Source: DASVRA01 sp036388855 (GTDB lineage: Bacteria > Pseudomonadota > Alphaproteobacteria > Caulobacterales > Caulobacteraceae). From it: a DNA stretch of 64,000 bases. The first letter of the stretch is position 1. Each line of letters starts with the position of its first letter. This document shows, one piece after another, positions 55,783-63,330 of the stretch. The notes under the pieces were generated by a model. That model was not told the origin of the DNA. It did not search any database and saw nothing but the letters and a program-made list of their open reading frames with translations. The stretch spans positions 60,156 through 124,155 of the forward strand of contig DASVRA010000011.1 of assembly GCA_036388855.1 (NCBI GenBank), written 5' to 3'. Position numbers and translations under genes: made by a program.

Positions 55783-57291
55783 TCAGAGACCTTCCGTCAG
55801 GCGCCGCAAGTGCTCGGCAAACTCACCAGACCCGATCAAATGGTGAGTCAGCGTCGAGCGCGCGCACCGCTCCTGGAGGTAGTCGGTCGCGCCAGCGATC
55901 GTCACCGTGGTCACGTTCGGCAGGGCGGCCAAGCGGTTGGCGTGGGCAAGGTTGGCGTAATGCTCGGGCCCGACGATCTGCGTCAGTTGCAGTTGTGGCT
56001 TTTCGAGCAGGTCGGGCCGCACGTCGCGTTGCCTTTGGGTGTAGCCCTTGAGGCTCCACTTCAGGAAAGCAAGGTCGCGCTCGCCTCCCCCCTCGCCTTC
56101 CCCCTCGTCCCCTTCCTCTTCCCCCTCCATACCGGTTTCAAGAACGGTGATGGGCGCCAAGGCCAACACCCGTCTGGCCTCCATCAGCGCTCCATAACGG
56201 ATCGCGGTGAAGCCTCCGAGCGCCGCGCCCATGGTCAGCAGCTCGGAGGATCCGAGCTGCCCGGCGAGATCGCGCAGCTTGGCGGCGGCCTCTTCCTGAG
56301 ATGGAGCGAAACCGGGAACCCCGTCGATGGAGGCACGCCGGCGCCTGTCCTTCACATAGATGACGCTCACCGGCAGATCGGAAAGCAGGGCGTCGAGATA
56401 GCTCAACGGCAATTGCGCGAAATCGCTGAACACCCCCGCGAAGAAGACCAGCGTCGCGCGTGGATCCGGATGCCTGACGGTTTGGATCGGCTGGAGCGGG
56501 TCGTCATCCAGCCTGGCGCGCTCCCGCCATTCCCGCGGGGAGTAGATCGTGAGCGCTCTGCGGAGCACCGCCGCGTGCGGGAAGCTCTGGATTTCCTCGA
56601 GGGCGGCAAGGGCGTCCTCCAGCCTCCGCGCCCGCAGAGCCAGCAGGGCGTACAGGTGCGTCGCCAACGGCGAGTTCTCCTGGCCGCGCCGGTTCTGCGA
56701 CACCAGCCCGAACAACCACTCGAACACATGGGCAGGCAGCGGCAGGCGCAGCAAAATGACCGGAAATTGCCCGGCCGAGGGCCAGCGGATCAGGGCCTCG
56801 CGCAGCGCGAACGTGCCTTCGCGAAACTTTTTAGCGCCGAACAAGGCCTTGACGTGAAGCGCGGCGAAGTCCGGCCGTTCGGGGAACAGCTCCATGAGGC
56901 GCTGAACCTCGGTCAGCACTCTCTCGAACCTGCCGAGGCGCAACAGAAGCTGGATGCGAAGCGCCTGCTCCTGCTTCGAAAGGGCCCGCTGCGCGGAGTC
57001 CTTTTCCAAGCGGGCCAAGGTTTCTTCCGCGCCGCCGCCTTCCAGGTCGAGGATGGCGCGGTTGAGCTGCCCTTCGGAGGCCCCCGCCTCCCTCAGCTTT
57101 TCAAGGTGGGGCTCGAGATTCGTCACGCCCCCGCGGGCAAGGGTTGCCAGCACCCTCGCCTTCCAGCCGGCGGGCGCGTCGCTTGGAAGCACCTGCTGCT
57201 CATAGATGCCCCGCGCTTCGTCGAGCCGCCCCTGCCTGATCGCCTGGCGGATATTCTGCTGGACGGCTTTCAGTTCGTCATTCTTGGACAT
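55783..57291 (-). CDS. TPR-linked alpha/beta hydrolase paralogue, nucleophile lost
   Basis: The 502-residue protein has the same layout as its neighbour: helical repeats (about 1-260) and a hydrolase-like domain (about 275-502). The elbow reads TMGAALGGFTAIRYG, where the neighbour has TMGSSMGGFSAVRYG, so the catalytic Ser is Ala357 (codon 56221-56223). The His region is kept (LTHHLIGSGEF). An acidic low-complexity insert (EGEEEGDEGEGEGGGE) follows the elbow. It is probably a non-catalytic partner or regulator of the active copy. It lies 68 bp upstream of that gene on the same strand. Confidence 0.77.
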   Translation of the reverse strand: MSKNDELKAVQQNIRQAIRQGRLDEARGIYEQQVLPSDAPAGWKARVLATLARGGVTNLEPHLEKLREAGASEGQLNRAILDLEGGGAEETLARLEKDSAQRALSKQEQALRIQLLLRLGRFERVLTEVQRLMELFPERPDFAALHVKALFGAKKFREGTFALREALIRWPSAGQFPVILLRLPLPAHVFEWLFGLVSQNRRGQENSPLATHLYALLALRARRLEDALAALEEIQSFPHAAVLRRALTIYSPREWRERARLDDDPLQPIQTVRHPDPRATLVFFAGVFSDFAQLPLSYLDALLSDLPVSVIYVKDRRRRASIDGVPGFAPSQEEAAAKLRDLAGQLGSSELLTMGAALGGFTAIRYGALMEARRVLALAPITVLETGMEGEEEGDEGEGEGGGERDLAFLKWSLKGYTQRQRDVRPDLLEKPQLQLTQIVGPEHYANLAHANRLAALPNVTTVTIAGATDYLQERCARSTLTHHLIGSGEFAEHLRRLTEGL

Positions 57292-57423
57292 GCTCGGATC
57301 TCGACTGCAGGCTACGCACCCGGCAACGCTCCTGCCACGCCTTCGGCGCTTGCGGAAGCTAGGCTGCGTCCAAGTGATCGGCTCTGCATGAGCAGGCGCG
57401 GCAATGGCGGCTGCGGCTGGCTG

Positions 57424-58122
57424 CTAAAGCCGGACGACCTTCAGCATTTTCTGGGCCCTGGGATGGCCCCAGTCGCCGACCCAAACCGGGTCCCAACCTC
57501 CGACGCCTTGCACCGCTTCCAGAATCTCCCGCGGACTGGAGTGAAACGGGTCCCGGTCCGGGTGAGTGATGAAGTGGCCTGGCTCCTGCACCCATTCGTT
57601 GACGGCGCGCGATGGATGCGGCGCCTCGAAGAACGTGGCGAACAAAATCCCGCCCGGCTGCATCCAGGGTCCAAGCGCTCTCAGGCAAACGCCAAACGCC
57701 TCCAGCGGCAGGTGGGTGAACACCGACTGGGCCAAGGCATAGTCGTAGCTTGCCCCGAGCGCGGAGACGTCGAAGTCCGCACCGGCGATCAGGTTGGCCT
57801 TCGGCAGGCGCTCCGCCAGCCCGGCCGGCTCAATTTCCCGCTCGTAGCCGACGTCGATCAGTTCCTGGGAAATGTCGATCCCGTAGTAGTTTCCAGGATT
57901 CAGGTATTGGACGAAGTGCACCCCGCCGCGAAAACAGCCGCAGCCGATGTCCAGCAGCCGGTGATGGGGCTGCAGCCCCTGGGCCAGCAGGTAATCATAC
58001 TGCTTGCGGCCCATCACGTCCCATAGGCCGCCGATCAACTGCCGATGGCGGCCGGCTTCCAGATTTCGATGAACTTTCTCGCGGTCGTAGTAGACGGTGG
58101 GGTCGCCGGATGGGCCAGTCAT
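57424..58122 (-). CDS. SAM-dependent class I methyltransferase
   Basis: The 232-residue protein has the SAM motif I LLDIGCGCFRGG and the conserved YYGIDISQELIDVG (motif II acid), then SVFTHLPLEAF and GGILFATFFE. It resembles small-molecule methyltransferases of the UbiE/Methyltransf_25 type. Before motif I, HRQLIGGLWDVMGRKQYDYL is shared with methyltransferases found in surface-polysaccharide clusters. AGGTG precedes the ATG. It heads the minus-strand half of the cluster. Confidence 0.88.
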   Translation of the reverse strand: MTGPSGDPTVYYDREKVHRNLEAGRHRQLIGGLWDVMGRKQYDYLLAQGLQPHHRLLDIGCGCFRGGVHFVQYLNPGNYYGIDISQELIDVGYEREIEPAGLAERLPKANLIAGADFDVSALGASYDYALAQSVFTHLPLEAFGVCLRALGPWMQPGGILFATFFEAPHPSRAVNEWVQEPGHFITHPDRDPFHSSPREILEAVQGVGGWDPVWVGDWGHPRAQKMLKVVRL

Positions 58123-58246
58123 TGTTCACCTGTAGCCGGGAGGTTGGCAGGCGCAGGGGGCGCGTGGCGGTTGCGAAGGCCACCTGGAGCACCTGCCATG
58201 CTTCACGCCCCCGCGAAAGCCGCGCGCCATAGCCGGCGAGGACCGG

Positions 58247-59662
58247 TCAGGCCCGCGCCCCCCGCCCGCGCCGCGCCCGCGTGGCCAAATAGGCCACGAC
58301 CACCACCGCCAGGCTGAGCAGGCTGACCCACAGTTGGCTGGCCAGCGTCGGCGTCAGGGCCATGGCCACCAGCACCGCCACGATCCCCGCCACCACCGCG
58401 TAGCTCAGCCACGGGAACAGCCACATCTTCAGCTTCAGCGCCTCCGGATCGTCCCGCTCCAGCCGCGGCCGCAGCCGGATCTGCGCCAGGGCGGCCAGCA
58501 GGTAGACGAAGATGATGATGGCCCCCGAGGCGTTGAGCAAAAAGGCGAACACCAGCTGCGGCGAGATCACCGATACCAGGATCGCGACATAGCCGAACAC
58601 GCTGCCGATCAGGATCGCACGCGCCGGCACGCGGCGGCGGTTCAGCGCCACCATGGCTTTGGGCGCGTGCTCCTTGTCGGCCAGGGTGAACAGCACCCGC
58701 GAGGTGACGTAGAGGCCTGAGTTCAGGCACGACAGCACCGCAGTCAGCACGATCAGGTTCATGATCGTCGCCGCGCCTGGGATCTTCATCAGCGCCAGCG
58801 CCGCGGCGAACGGCGACTGCCCCGGCACCACGCTGGTCCAGGGCAGGATGGTGACGATCAGGAACACCGACCCGACGTAGAACAGCAGGATGCGCAGCAC
58901 GATCGAGGTGGTCATCTTGGCCACGTTGCGCGCCGGCTCGGCCGACTCCGCCGCCGCGATGGTGGCGATCTCCCCCCCACCCAGTGCGAAGAAGGCGCTG
59001 ACCACTCCGGCCAGCACCGCGGTCCAGCCGAACGGCGCGAAGCCCCGGTGGATGTAGAGGTTCTCGAACGTCGGCCCCGTCGGCGAGCCTATGCCCAGCG
59101 CATAGGCGCCGGCGATGGCGATGAACACCAGGATGGCCGCGACCTTGATCGAGGCGAACCAGAACTCGAACTCGCCGTAGGAGCGCGCCGACAGCAGGTT
59201 CACCCCGGTCAGCGCCAGCAGCAGCACCAGCCCGATGGCGGCGATCTGCACGTTGTCGCTCATACCAGGGATGTCGATCCAGTTGTGCATCAAGCTGGCG
59301 CCGGCGATCGCCTCGACCGCCACCACGATCACCCAGAAATACCAGTAGAGCCAGCCGGAGACGAAGCCAGCCCAGTCGCCCAGCCCGATGCGGATGTAGT
59401 CGACGAAGCCCTTGCCTGGGATGGCCACCGCCATCTCGCCCAGCATCCGCATGACGCCAAGCACCACCGCGCCGGCGATCAGGTAGCTCAGCACGATTGC
59501 AGGCCCCACGCTGGCGATCGAGGCGCTGGAGCCGACGAACAGCCCCGCGCCGATGATCCCGCCGATCGAGATCATCGCCACGTGGCGGGATTTCAGCGAC
59601 TTGCCGAGCTCGATCGGCGCCGGTTCGGGGCCGAGCGTGGAGGCGCCGGAGAGGTCGGCCAT
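58247..59662 (-). CDS. Amino acid permease (APC superfamily, AAT type)
   Basis: The 471-residue inner-membrane protein has 12 hydrophobic helices. The opening SLKSRHVAMISIGGIIGAGLFVGS, cut here to RHVAMISIGGIIGAGLF, is the AAT-family signature, and MRMLGEMAVAIPG, GGGEIATIAAAESAEPARN (as GEIATIAAAESAEPARN) and the LNSGLYVTSRVLF motif follow. It imports amino acids such as GABA or aromatic amino acids in symport with protons; the specificity is not deducible. A downstream basic tail is RARRGRGARA. It is 17 bp downstream of the amidohydrolase gene, a probable operon. Confidence 0.94.
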   Translation of the reverse strand: MADLSGASTLGPEPAPIELGKSLKSRHVAMISIGGIIGAGLFVGSSASIASVGPAIVLSYLIAGAVVLGVMRMLGEMAVAIPGKGFVDYIRIGLGDWAGFVSGWLYWYFWVIVVAVEAIAGASLMHNWIDIPGMSDNVQIAAIGLVLLLALTGVNLLSARSYGEFEFWFASIKVAAILVFIAIAGAYALGIGSPTGPTFENLYIHRGFAPFGWTAVLAGVVSAFFALGGGEIATIAAAESAEPARNVAKMTTSIVLRILLFYVGSVFLIVTILPWTSVVPGQSPFAAALALMKIPGAATIMNLIVLTAVLSCLNSGLYVTSRVLFTLADKEHAPKAMVALNRRRVPARAILIGSVFGYVAILVSVISPQLVFAFLLNASGAIIIFVYLLAALAQIRLRPRLERDDPEALKLKMWLFPWLSYAVVAGIVAVLVAMALTPTLASQLWVSLLSLAVVVVAYLATRARRGRGARA

Positions 59663-59679
59663 GCGTGTTCCTTTACGTG

Positions 59680-61338
59680 TTAAGCTTCATGGATCCAGCG
59701 CCCGCCGACCATGGTCCGCTCGACCGGAACCTCGATCAGCTGCGTGGGGTCGGCCTTGGTGAAGTCCTGGCCCCAGACCACGAGGTCGGCCAGCTTGCCG
59801 GCTTCCAGCGATCCCTTGATCGTCTCCTCGCGCGAGGCGTGGGCGCCGTTCAGAGTGGCGCAGCGGATCGCCTCGTCCAGCGTGATCCGCTGATTGCCGC
59901 CCCAGACCTTCCCGTCCATCCCGCGCCGCGTCACCTGCGACTGCAGCCACATCATCGGGTTGGACGGGCTGGCGGTGTAGTCCGACGAGCTGGTCGCCGG
60001 CACGCCCGCGTCGAGGAAGCTGCGCATCGCGAACATCCGCTTCAGCCGCTCCTCGCCGTAATAGTGCAGCACGCCGGAGTGGAAATAGACGTAGCCCCCA
60101 AAGGTCACCGGGATCGCGCCCACCGCCTTGATCCGCCGCACGATCTGCGGCGTCACCATGGTGCAGTGCTCGATGCGGAAGCGCGGGTCGCGGCGCGGGT
60201 TTTCCCGCTGCAGCCGCTCGAACAGGTCCAGCACCCCCTCCAGCGCCCGGTCGCCGTTGCCGTGCACCCCGATCTGCCACCCCGCCGCGTGGGCCTTGGA
60301 CGCGTAGCCGTAGAGCTCCTCGGCCGTCTGCACCTGCAGCCCGGTGAAGTTCCCGGGCATGTCCAGGTAAGGCTGCTTCAGCCACGCCGTGCGCTCGGAA
60401 ATAGAGCCGTCGGCGAAGAGCTTCACCGCCCCCAGCCTGAGCTGCTCGTCGCCGAAGCCGGTGTGCACGCCGGACTCCATCACCTTGTCAAGCTGGCCGC
60501 TGTAGATGTGGCAGTAGATCCGCACGCCCAACTCACCCGCGTCCCGCGCGTCCTGATAGCCCCTGAGGCTGTCCGGCCCTCCCGACGCGTCGCAGCAGGA
60601 GGTCACCCCCTTGGCCGCGAACATCCTGGAGATCAGCGCCGAGCCCTTCCGCCAGTCCTCGCGCGTCGGCGAATAAGCGGCCAGCTCCTCGAACTTTGCA
60701 CTGGCGAGGTCGCCGATGCGCCCGGTCATCCGCCCGTTCTTGCGTTCGAAGTAGCCGCCCTTCGGGTCGGGCGTGCTCTCGGTCACGCCGGCAAGCTGCA
60801 GCGCCTTGGAGTTGACGAACACCGTATGCCCGCCCCGGTGACGGATCATCACCGGCCGGTCGGGCACGGCCTGGTCCAGGTCGTCTCGGTTCAGCGGCCG
60901 CGGCCCCTTGCCGTCATCATAGAGGAAGCCCAGCACCCACTGCCCGCGCGGGACCTTGGCCGCCCAGGCCCGCACGTCGCGCTTGATCTCCTCGATGTCG
61001 GTCTTGTCCGCCGCCACCATGGTCAGGTGGTTCACGCCCGAGTCCGCCGGGTGCGCGTGGGCGTCGTTGAAGCCCGGCGTCACCCGTCTGCGCCCCAGGT
61101 CAACCTTGCGCGTCCGGGCCCCGGCCATGCCCAGGATTTCGGCGTCCGACCCCACGGCCATCAGCCGCCCGCCGGCGATCGCCACCGCCTGCGCCCGCGG
61201 CTGTCGCGGATCGACCGTGGTGATCAGCCCGTTGTGCAGCACCAGCTCGGGCTCGACCCGCCCGGCCGCGCCCAATCCGACCGCCGCTCCGCCCGCCAGC
61301 ACCGCCCGCCTGGAATGTCCCGCCACGTCGCCCCTCAC
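59680..61338 (-). CDS. YtcJ-like amidohydrolase, exported
   Basis: The 552-residue protein is a zinc amidohydrolase of the YtcJ type. The metal motif is GFNDAHAHP (HxH), followed by His in GVHGNGDRA and HCTMV, and Asp in SSSDYTASP. The start has SRRAVLAGGAAVGLG, a Tat-type signal, so the enzyme is exported. YtcJ-like enzymes hydrolyse N-acyl amino acids or formamides; the neighbouring permease would take up a released amino acid. The start is a GTG at 61338; a GTG four codons on is an alternative. Confidence 0.92.
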   Translation of the reverse strand: MRGDVAGHSRRAVLAGGAAVGLGAAGRVEPELVLHNGLITTVDPRQPRAQAVAIAGGRLMAVGSDAEILGMAGARTRKVDLGRRRVTPGFNDAHAHPADSGVNHLTMVAADKTDIEEIKRDVRAWAAKVPRGQWVLGFLYDDGKGPRPLNRDDLDQAVPDRPVMIRHRGGHTVFVNSKALQLAGVTESTPDPKGGYFERKNGRMTGRIGDLASAKFEELAAYSPTREDWRKGSALISRMFAAKGVTSCCDASGGPDSLRGYQDARDAGELGVRIYCHIYSGQLDKVMESGVHTGFGDEQLRLGAVKLFADGSISERTAWLKQPYLDMPGNFTGLQVQTAEELYGYASKAHAAGWQIGVHGNGDRALEGVLDLFERLQRENPRRDPRFRIEHCTMVTPQIVRRIKAVGAIPVTFGGYVYFHSGVLHYYGEERLKRMFAMRSFLDAGVPATSSSDYTASPSNPMMWLQSQVTRRGMDGKVWGGNQRITLDEAIRCATLNGAHASREETIKGSLEAGKLADLVVWGQDFTKADPTQLIEVPVERTMVGGRWIHEA

Positions 61339-61435
61339 GCTTGCGTTGGCGCATCAGTTCCATGTTTCTCCGCCTGCCTCAATCCGCATGGCTCATCGTC
61401 GATGCGAAGAGTGAAGCGAGGCGGCGAGGATTGAA

Positions 61436-61472
61436 TTGCTGCCGCACCGCACCATTTTTGTGCACCGCAGCA
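61436..61472 (+). promoter_or_regulatory. PhaR-like operator upstream of the phasin gene
   Basis: Two inverted TGC/GCA-rich half-sites, TTGCTGCCGCA at 61436 and TGCACCGCAGCAA at 61461-61473, lie 70-100 nt before the phasin start, separated by CCGCACCATTTTTG-type sequence. Alphaproteobacterial PhaR, the PHB-responsive repressor of phasins, binds such TGC...GCA motifs. The gene downstream ends in a phasin domain, which fits. Confidence 0.42.
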
Positions 61473-61539
61473 ACTTTCCGTCACACTCGGGCGTTATCCG
61501 CCCCGACCAGCCGCTTTTCCGCCGCTCAAGAGGACCCCA

Positions 61540-62526
61540 ATGACCCCCATCCGCGCCATCCAGACCAGCCCCGCCAAGGCCAACGACCTGTTCGCCCGCA
61601 TCGCCGACACCACGCCCGGCGCGGTGAAGACCCGCGAGGCCCTGTTCGCCGACCTGAAGGCCGAGCTGGAGCTGATCGCTCAGCTCGAGCGCGACCACCT
61701 GCTGCCGGTGCTGCGCAAGCACGCCGGGACGAAGTCTATGGCCCCCGCCATCTCCGAACGGCTGACCGAGATGAAGGCGCTGCTCGCCAGGATCGACAAG
61801 GCGCCCAAGGAAGGCGACGAATTCCCCGGCCAGGTCGCCGAACTGAAGAAGCTGTTCCAGCAGCACCTGCGCGACGAGAAGAACGAGCTGCTGCCAGCCA
61901 TCAAGAAGGCGCTCAGCGACGAGGAAGTGCAGGCCGTGGCCGACAAGGTCGAGGCCGCCAAGGCTGAAATCGAACAGGCCGAACGCGACGCCGCGGAAGC
62001 GACCCGCGCCGCCGCGCGCCGCCAGCGCGAGCAGGAAGAGGCTCGCCAAGCCGCGATCGAGGCCGCCGAGCGCGCCGAGAAGAAGGCCGCCGCCGAGGCC
62101 GCCCGCGCCGTGCGCGAAGCCGCCAAGGAGGCCCAGGAGCGCGCCGACGAAGCCCAGGCGAGCATGCGCGCCGGCGTCGACGCTGCCGCCAACGTGAGCC
62201 AGCAGGCCGCCGGCCGCTTCGCCGAGGTGCTGGGCGCCGCAACCGACTCCGGCCGCCAGGCCGTCGCCGCCGTCCAGGCCGGCCCGATCCTCGTCCAGGG
62301 CCTCCAGGAAGCCTCACAGGCGTGGATGGGCTGGGCGCAGGGCCAGGCCCAGCGTCAGGTCGAGGGCATGACCGCCCTGATGCGCTGCCGCACCCCGGGC
62401 GAGCTGCTGCAGACCCAGAGCCGCCTGGTGCGCGAGTCGATGACCGAACTGCTGGAAACCGGCGCCCGCGCCTCCCAGATCGCAGCGTCGGCCTCCGAAA
62501 AGGCCGCGCGCACCGTCACCGCCTAA
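61540..62526 (+). CDS. Fusion of a hemerythrin-like domain and a phasin domain
   Basis: The 328-residue protein has three parts. Residues 20-125 resemble an HHE hemerythrin-like four-helix domain (LKAELELIAQLERDHLLPVL and LFQQHLRDEKNELLPAI), with the His of the first pair replaced by Ile. Residues 125-205 are a long Ala/Glu/Arg coiled coil. Residues 210-328 are a phasin domain (MTALMRCRTPGELLQTQSRL, then VRESMTELLETG), the coat protein of polyhydroxybutyrate granules. GAGGACCCCA precedes the ATG. It should bind PHB granules; the metal-binding ability of the first part is uncertain. Confidence 0.86.
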   Translation: MTPIRAIQTSPAKANDLFARIADTTPGAVKTREALFADLKAELELIAQLERDHLLPVLRKHAGTKSMAPAISERLTEMKALLARIDKAPKEGDEFPGQVAELKKLFQQHLRDEKNELLPAIKKALSDEEVQAVADKVEAAKAEIEQAERDAAEATRAAARRQREQEEARQAAIEAAERAEKKAAAEAARAVREAAKEAQERADEAQASMRAGVDAAANVSQQAAGRFAEVLGAATDSGRQAVAAVQAGPILVQGLQEASQAWMGWAQGQAQRQVEGMTALMRCRTPGELLQTQSRLVRESMTELLETGARASQIAASASEKAARTVTA

Positions 62527-62551
62527 GCGTCACCGCCTCACGGAACTGAAG

Positions 62552-62587
62552 AGCCGCGCGCCCGGGCCTCCGGCGCGCGGCTTTTTT
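62552..62587 (+). terminator. Rho-independent terminator of the phasin gene
   Basis: The 11-bp stem AGCCGCGCGCC (62552-62562) and GGCGCGCGGCT (62572-62582) with a 9-base loop is followed by a run of T (TTTTT, 62583-62587). It begins 26 nt after the phasin stop and is a typical strong terminator. Confidence 0.88.
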
Positions 62588-62668
62588 GCGCTTCGGAAGG
62601 CGGTTTTCGCTCGCCCCTTTCTCCGTCGGGGCGCATTCCTTTGTCGAACAGCTCATCAGGAGAGTCCG

Positions 62669-62782
62669 ATGGCCAAAGGCCAGAAGAAGTCCAATAAGGA
62701 AATCCGCAAACCCAAGCAGGACAAGCCCAAGCCGGCCCCGACGGGTCAATCCGCCTTCACCTCCCAGCCCGGCAAGAAATAG
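62669..62782 (+). CDS. Small Lys-rich conserved protein
   Basis: A 37-residue frame: MAKGQKKSNKEIRKPKQDKP, then KPAPTGQSAFTSQPGKK. A good AGGAGAG box lies 6 nt before the ATG. Very similar tiny proteins (MAKGQxxSNREAKKPKK...) occur in many proteobacteria, and I recognise the pattern, but no function is known. The high Lys content and lack of a fold suggest an RNA- or ribosome-associated peptide. It has its own leader between the phasin terminator and the cupredoxin. Confidence 0.72.
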   Translation: MAKGQKKSNKEIRKPKQDKPKPAPTGQSAFTSQPGKK

Positions 62783-62815
62783 CTTCTACGGCCGAAGGCG
62801 CGAACCGGGCCCGGC

Positions 62816-63199
62816 TCACCCGCCCGTCACGTTGACCACCCCGATCATGCCGTGGTCCTCGTGCGGCAGACAGACGTAGCGGTAGCGGCCGGGCGTGGTG
62901 AAGCGGTGGCTCCAGCTCTTGCCGCCGCCGATCTTGCTGGAATCGAACGGCGCCACCCCGGCCGGCAGCCGCACGTGCGCCGGATCGCCGGCCTTAGCTG
63001 GGTCGAAGGTCGCGGTGTGGTGGAAGAACGCGCGGTTGCGCCACTCCACGGTAGCGCCCACCGGCACGGTGATCTCAGCGGGGGTGAAGCTGTGGCCCAG
63101 GTTCATGATCACCACCGCCGCCGGCCGCGCCTCCTGAGCGGAGACGGGAAGCGCCACGGCGAGTGCGCTTAGCGCGATCAGCGCGAGTGAGGTCTTCAT
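62816..63199 (-). CDS. Exported cupredoxin (plastocyanin/azurin-like)
   Basis: The 127-residue precursor has a Sec signal (MKTSLALIALSALAVALPVSA). The mature part is a blue-copper fold: SFTPAEITVPVGATVEWRN, the first His ligand in FFHHTATFD, and the ligand loop YVCLPHEDHGMIG with Cys, His and Met. It should carry single electrons in the periplasm. GGAGG lies about 10 nt before ATG 63199. The partner is not evident; nrdB follows in the same orientation upstream. Confidence 0.9.
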   Translation of the reverse strand: MKTSLALIALSALAVALPVSAQEARPAAVVIMNLGHSFTPAEITVPVGATVEWRNRAFFHHTATFDPAKAGDPAHVRLPAGVAPFDSSKIGGGKSWSHRFTTPGRYRYVCLPHEDHGMIGVVNVTGG

Positions 63200-63330
63200 G
63201 GGAGCGCCTCCGGCGGCCGCGTGGACCTGACGCCCGTCTTGGCCGCCACAAAGGCGAGTTCACGCCCGCCGCGGCCCAGCGTCAAGCTAACGGCGAGCGC
63301 ACCCGGCCATTCCCCGCGTGCGGTTCCGCC

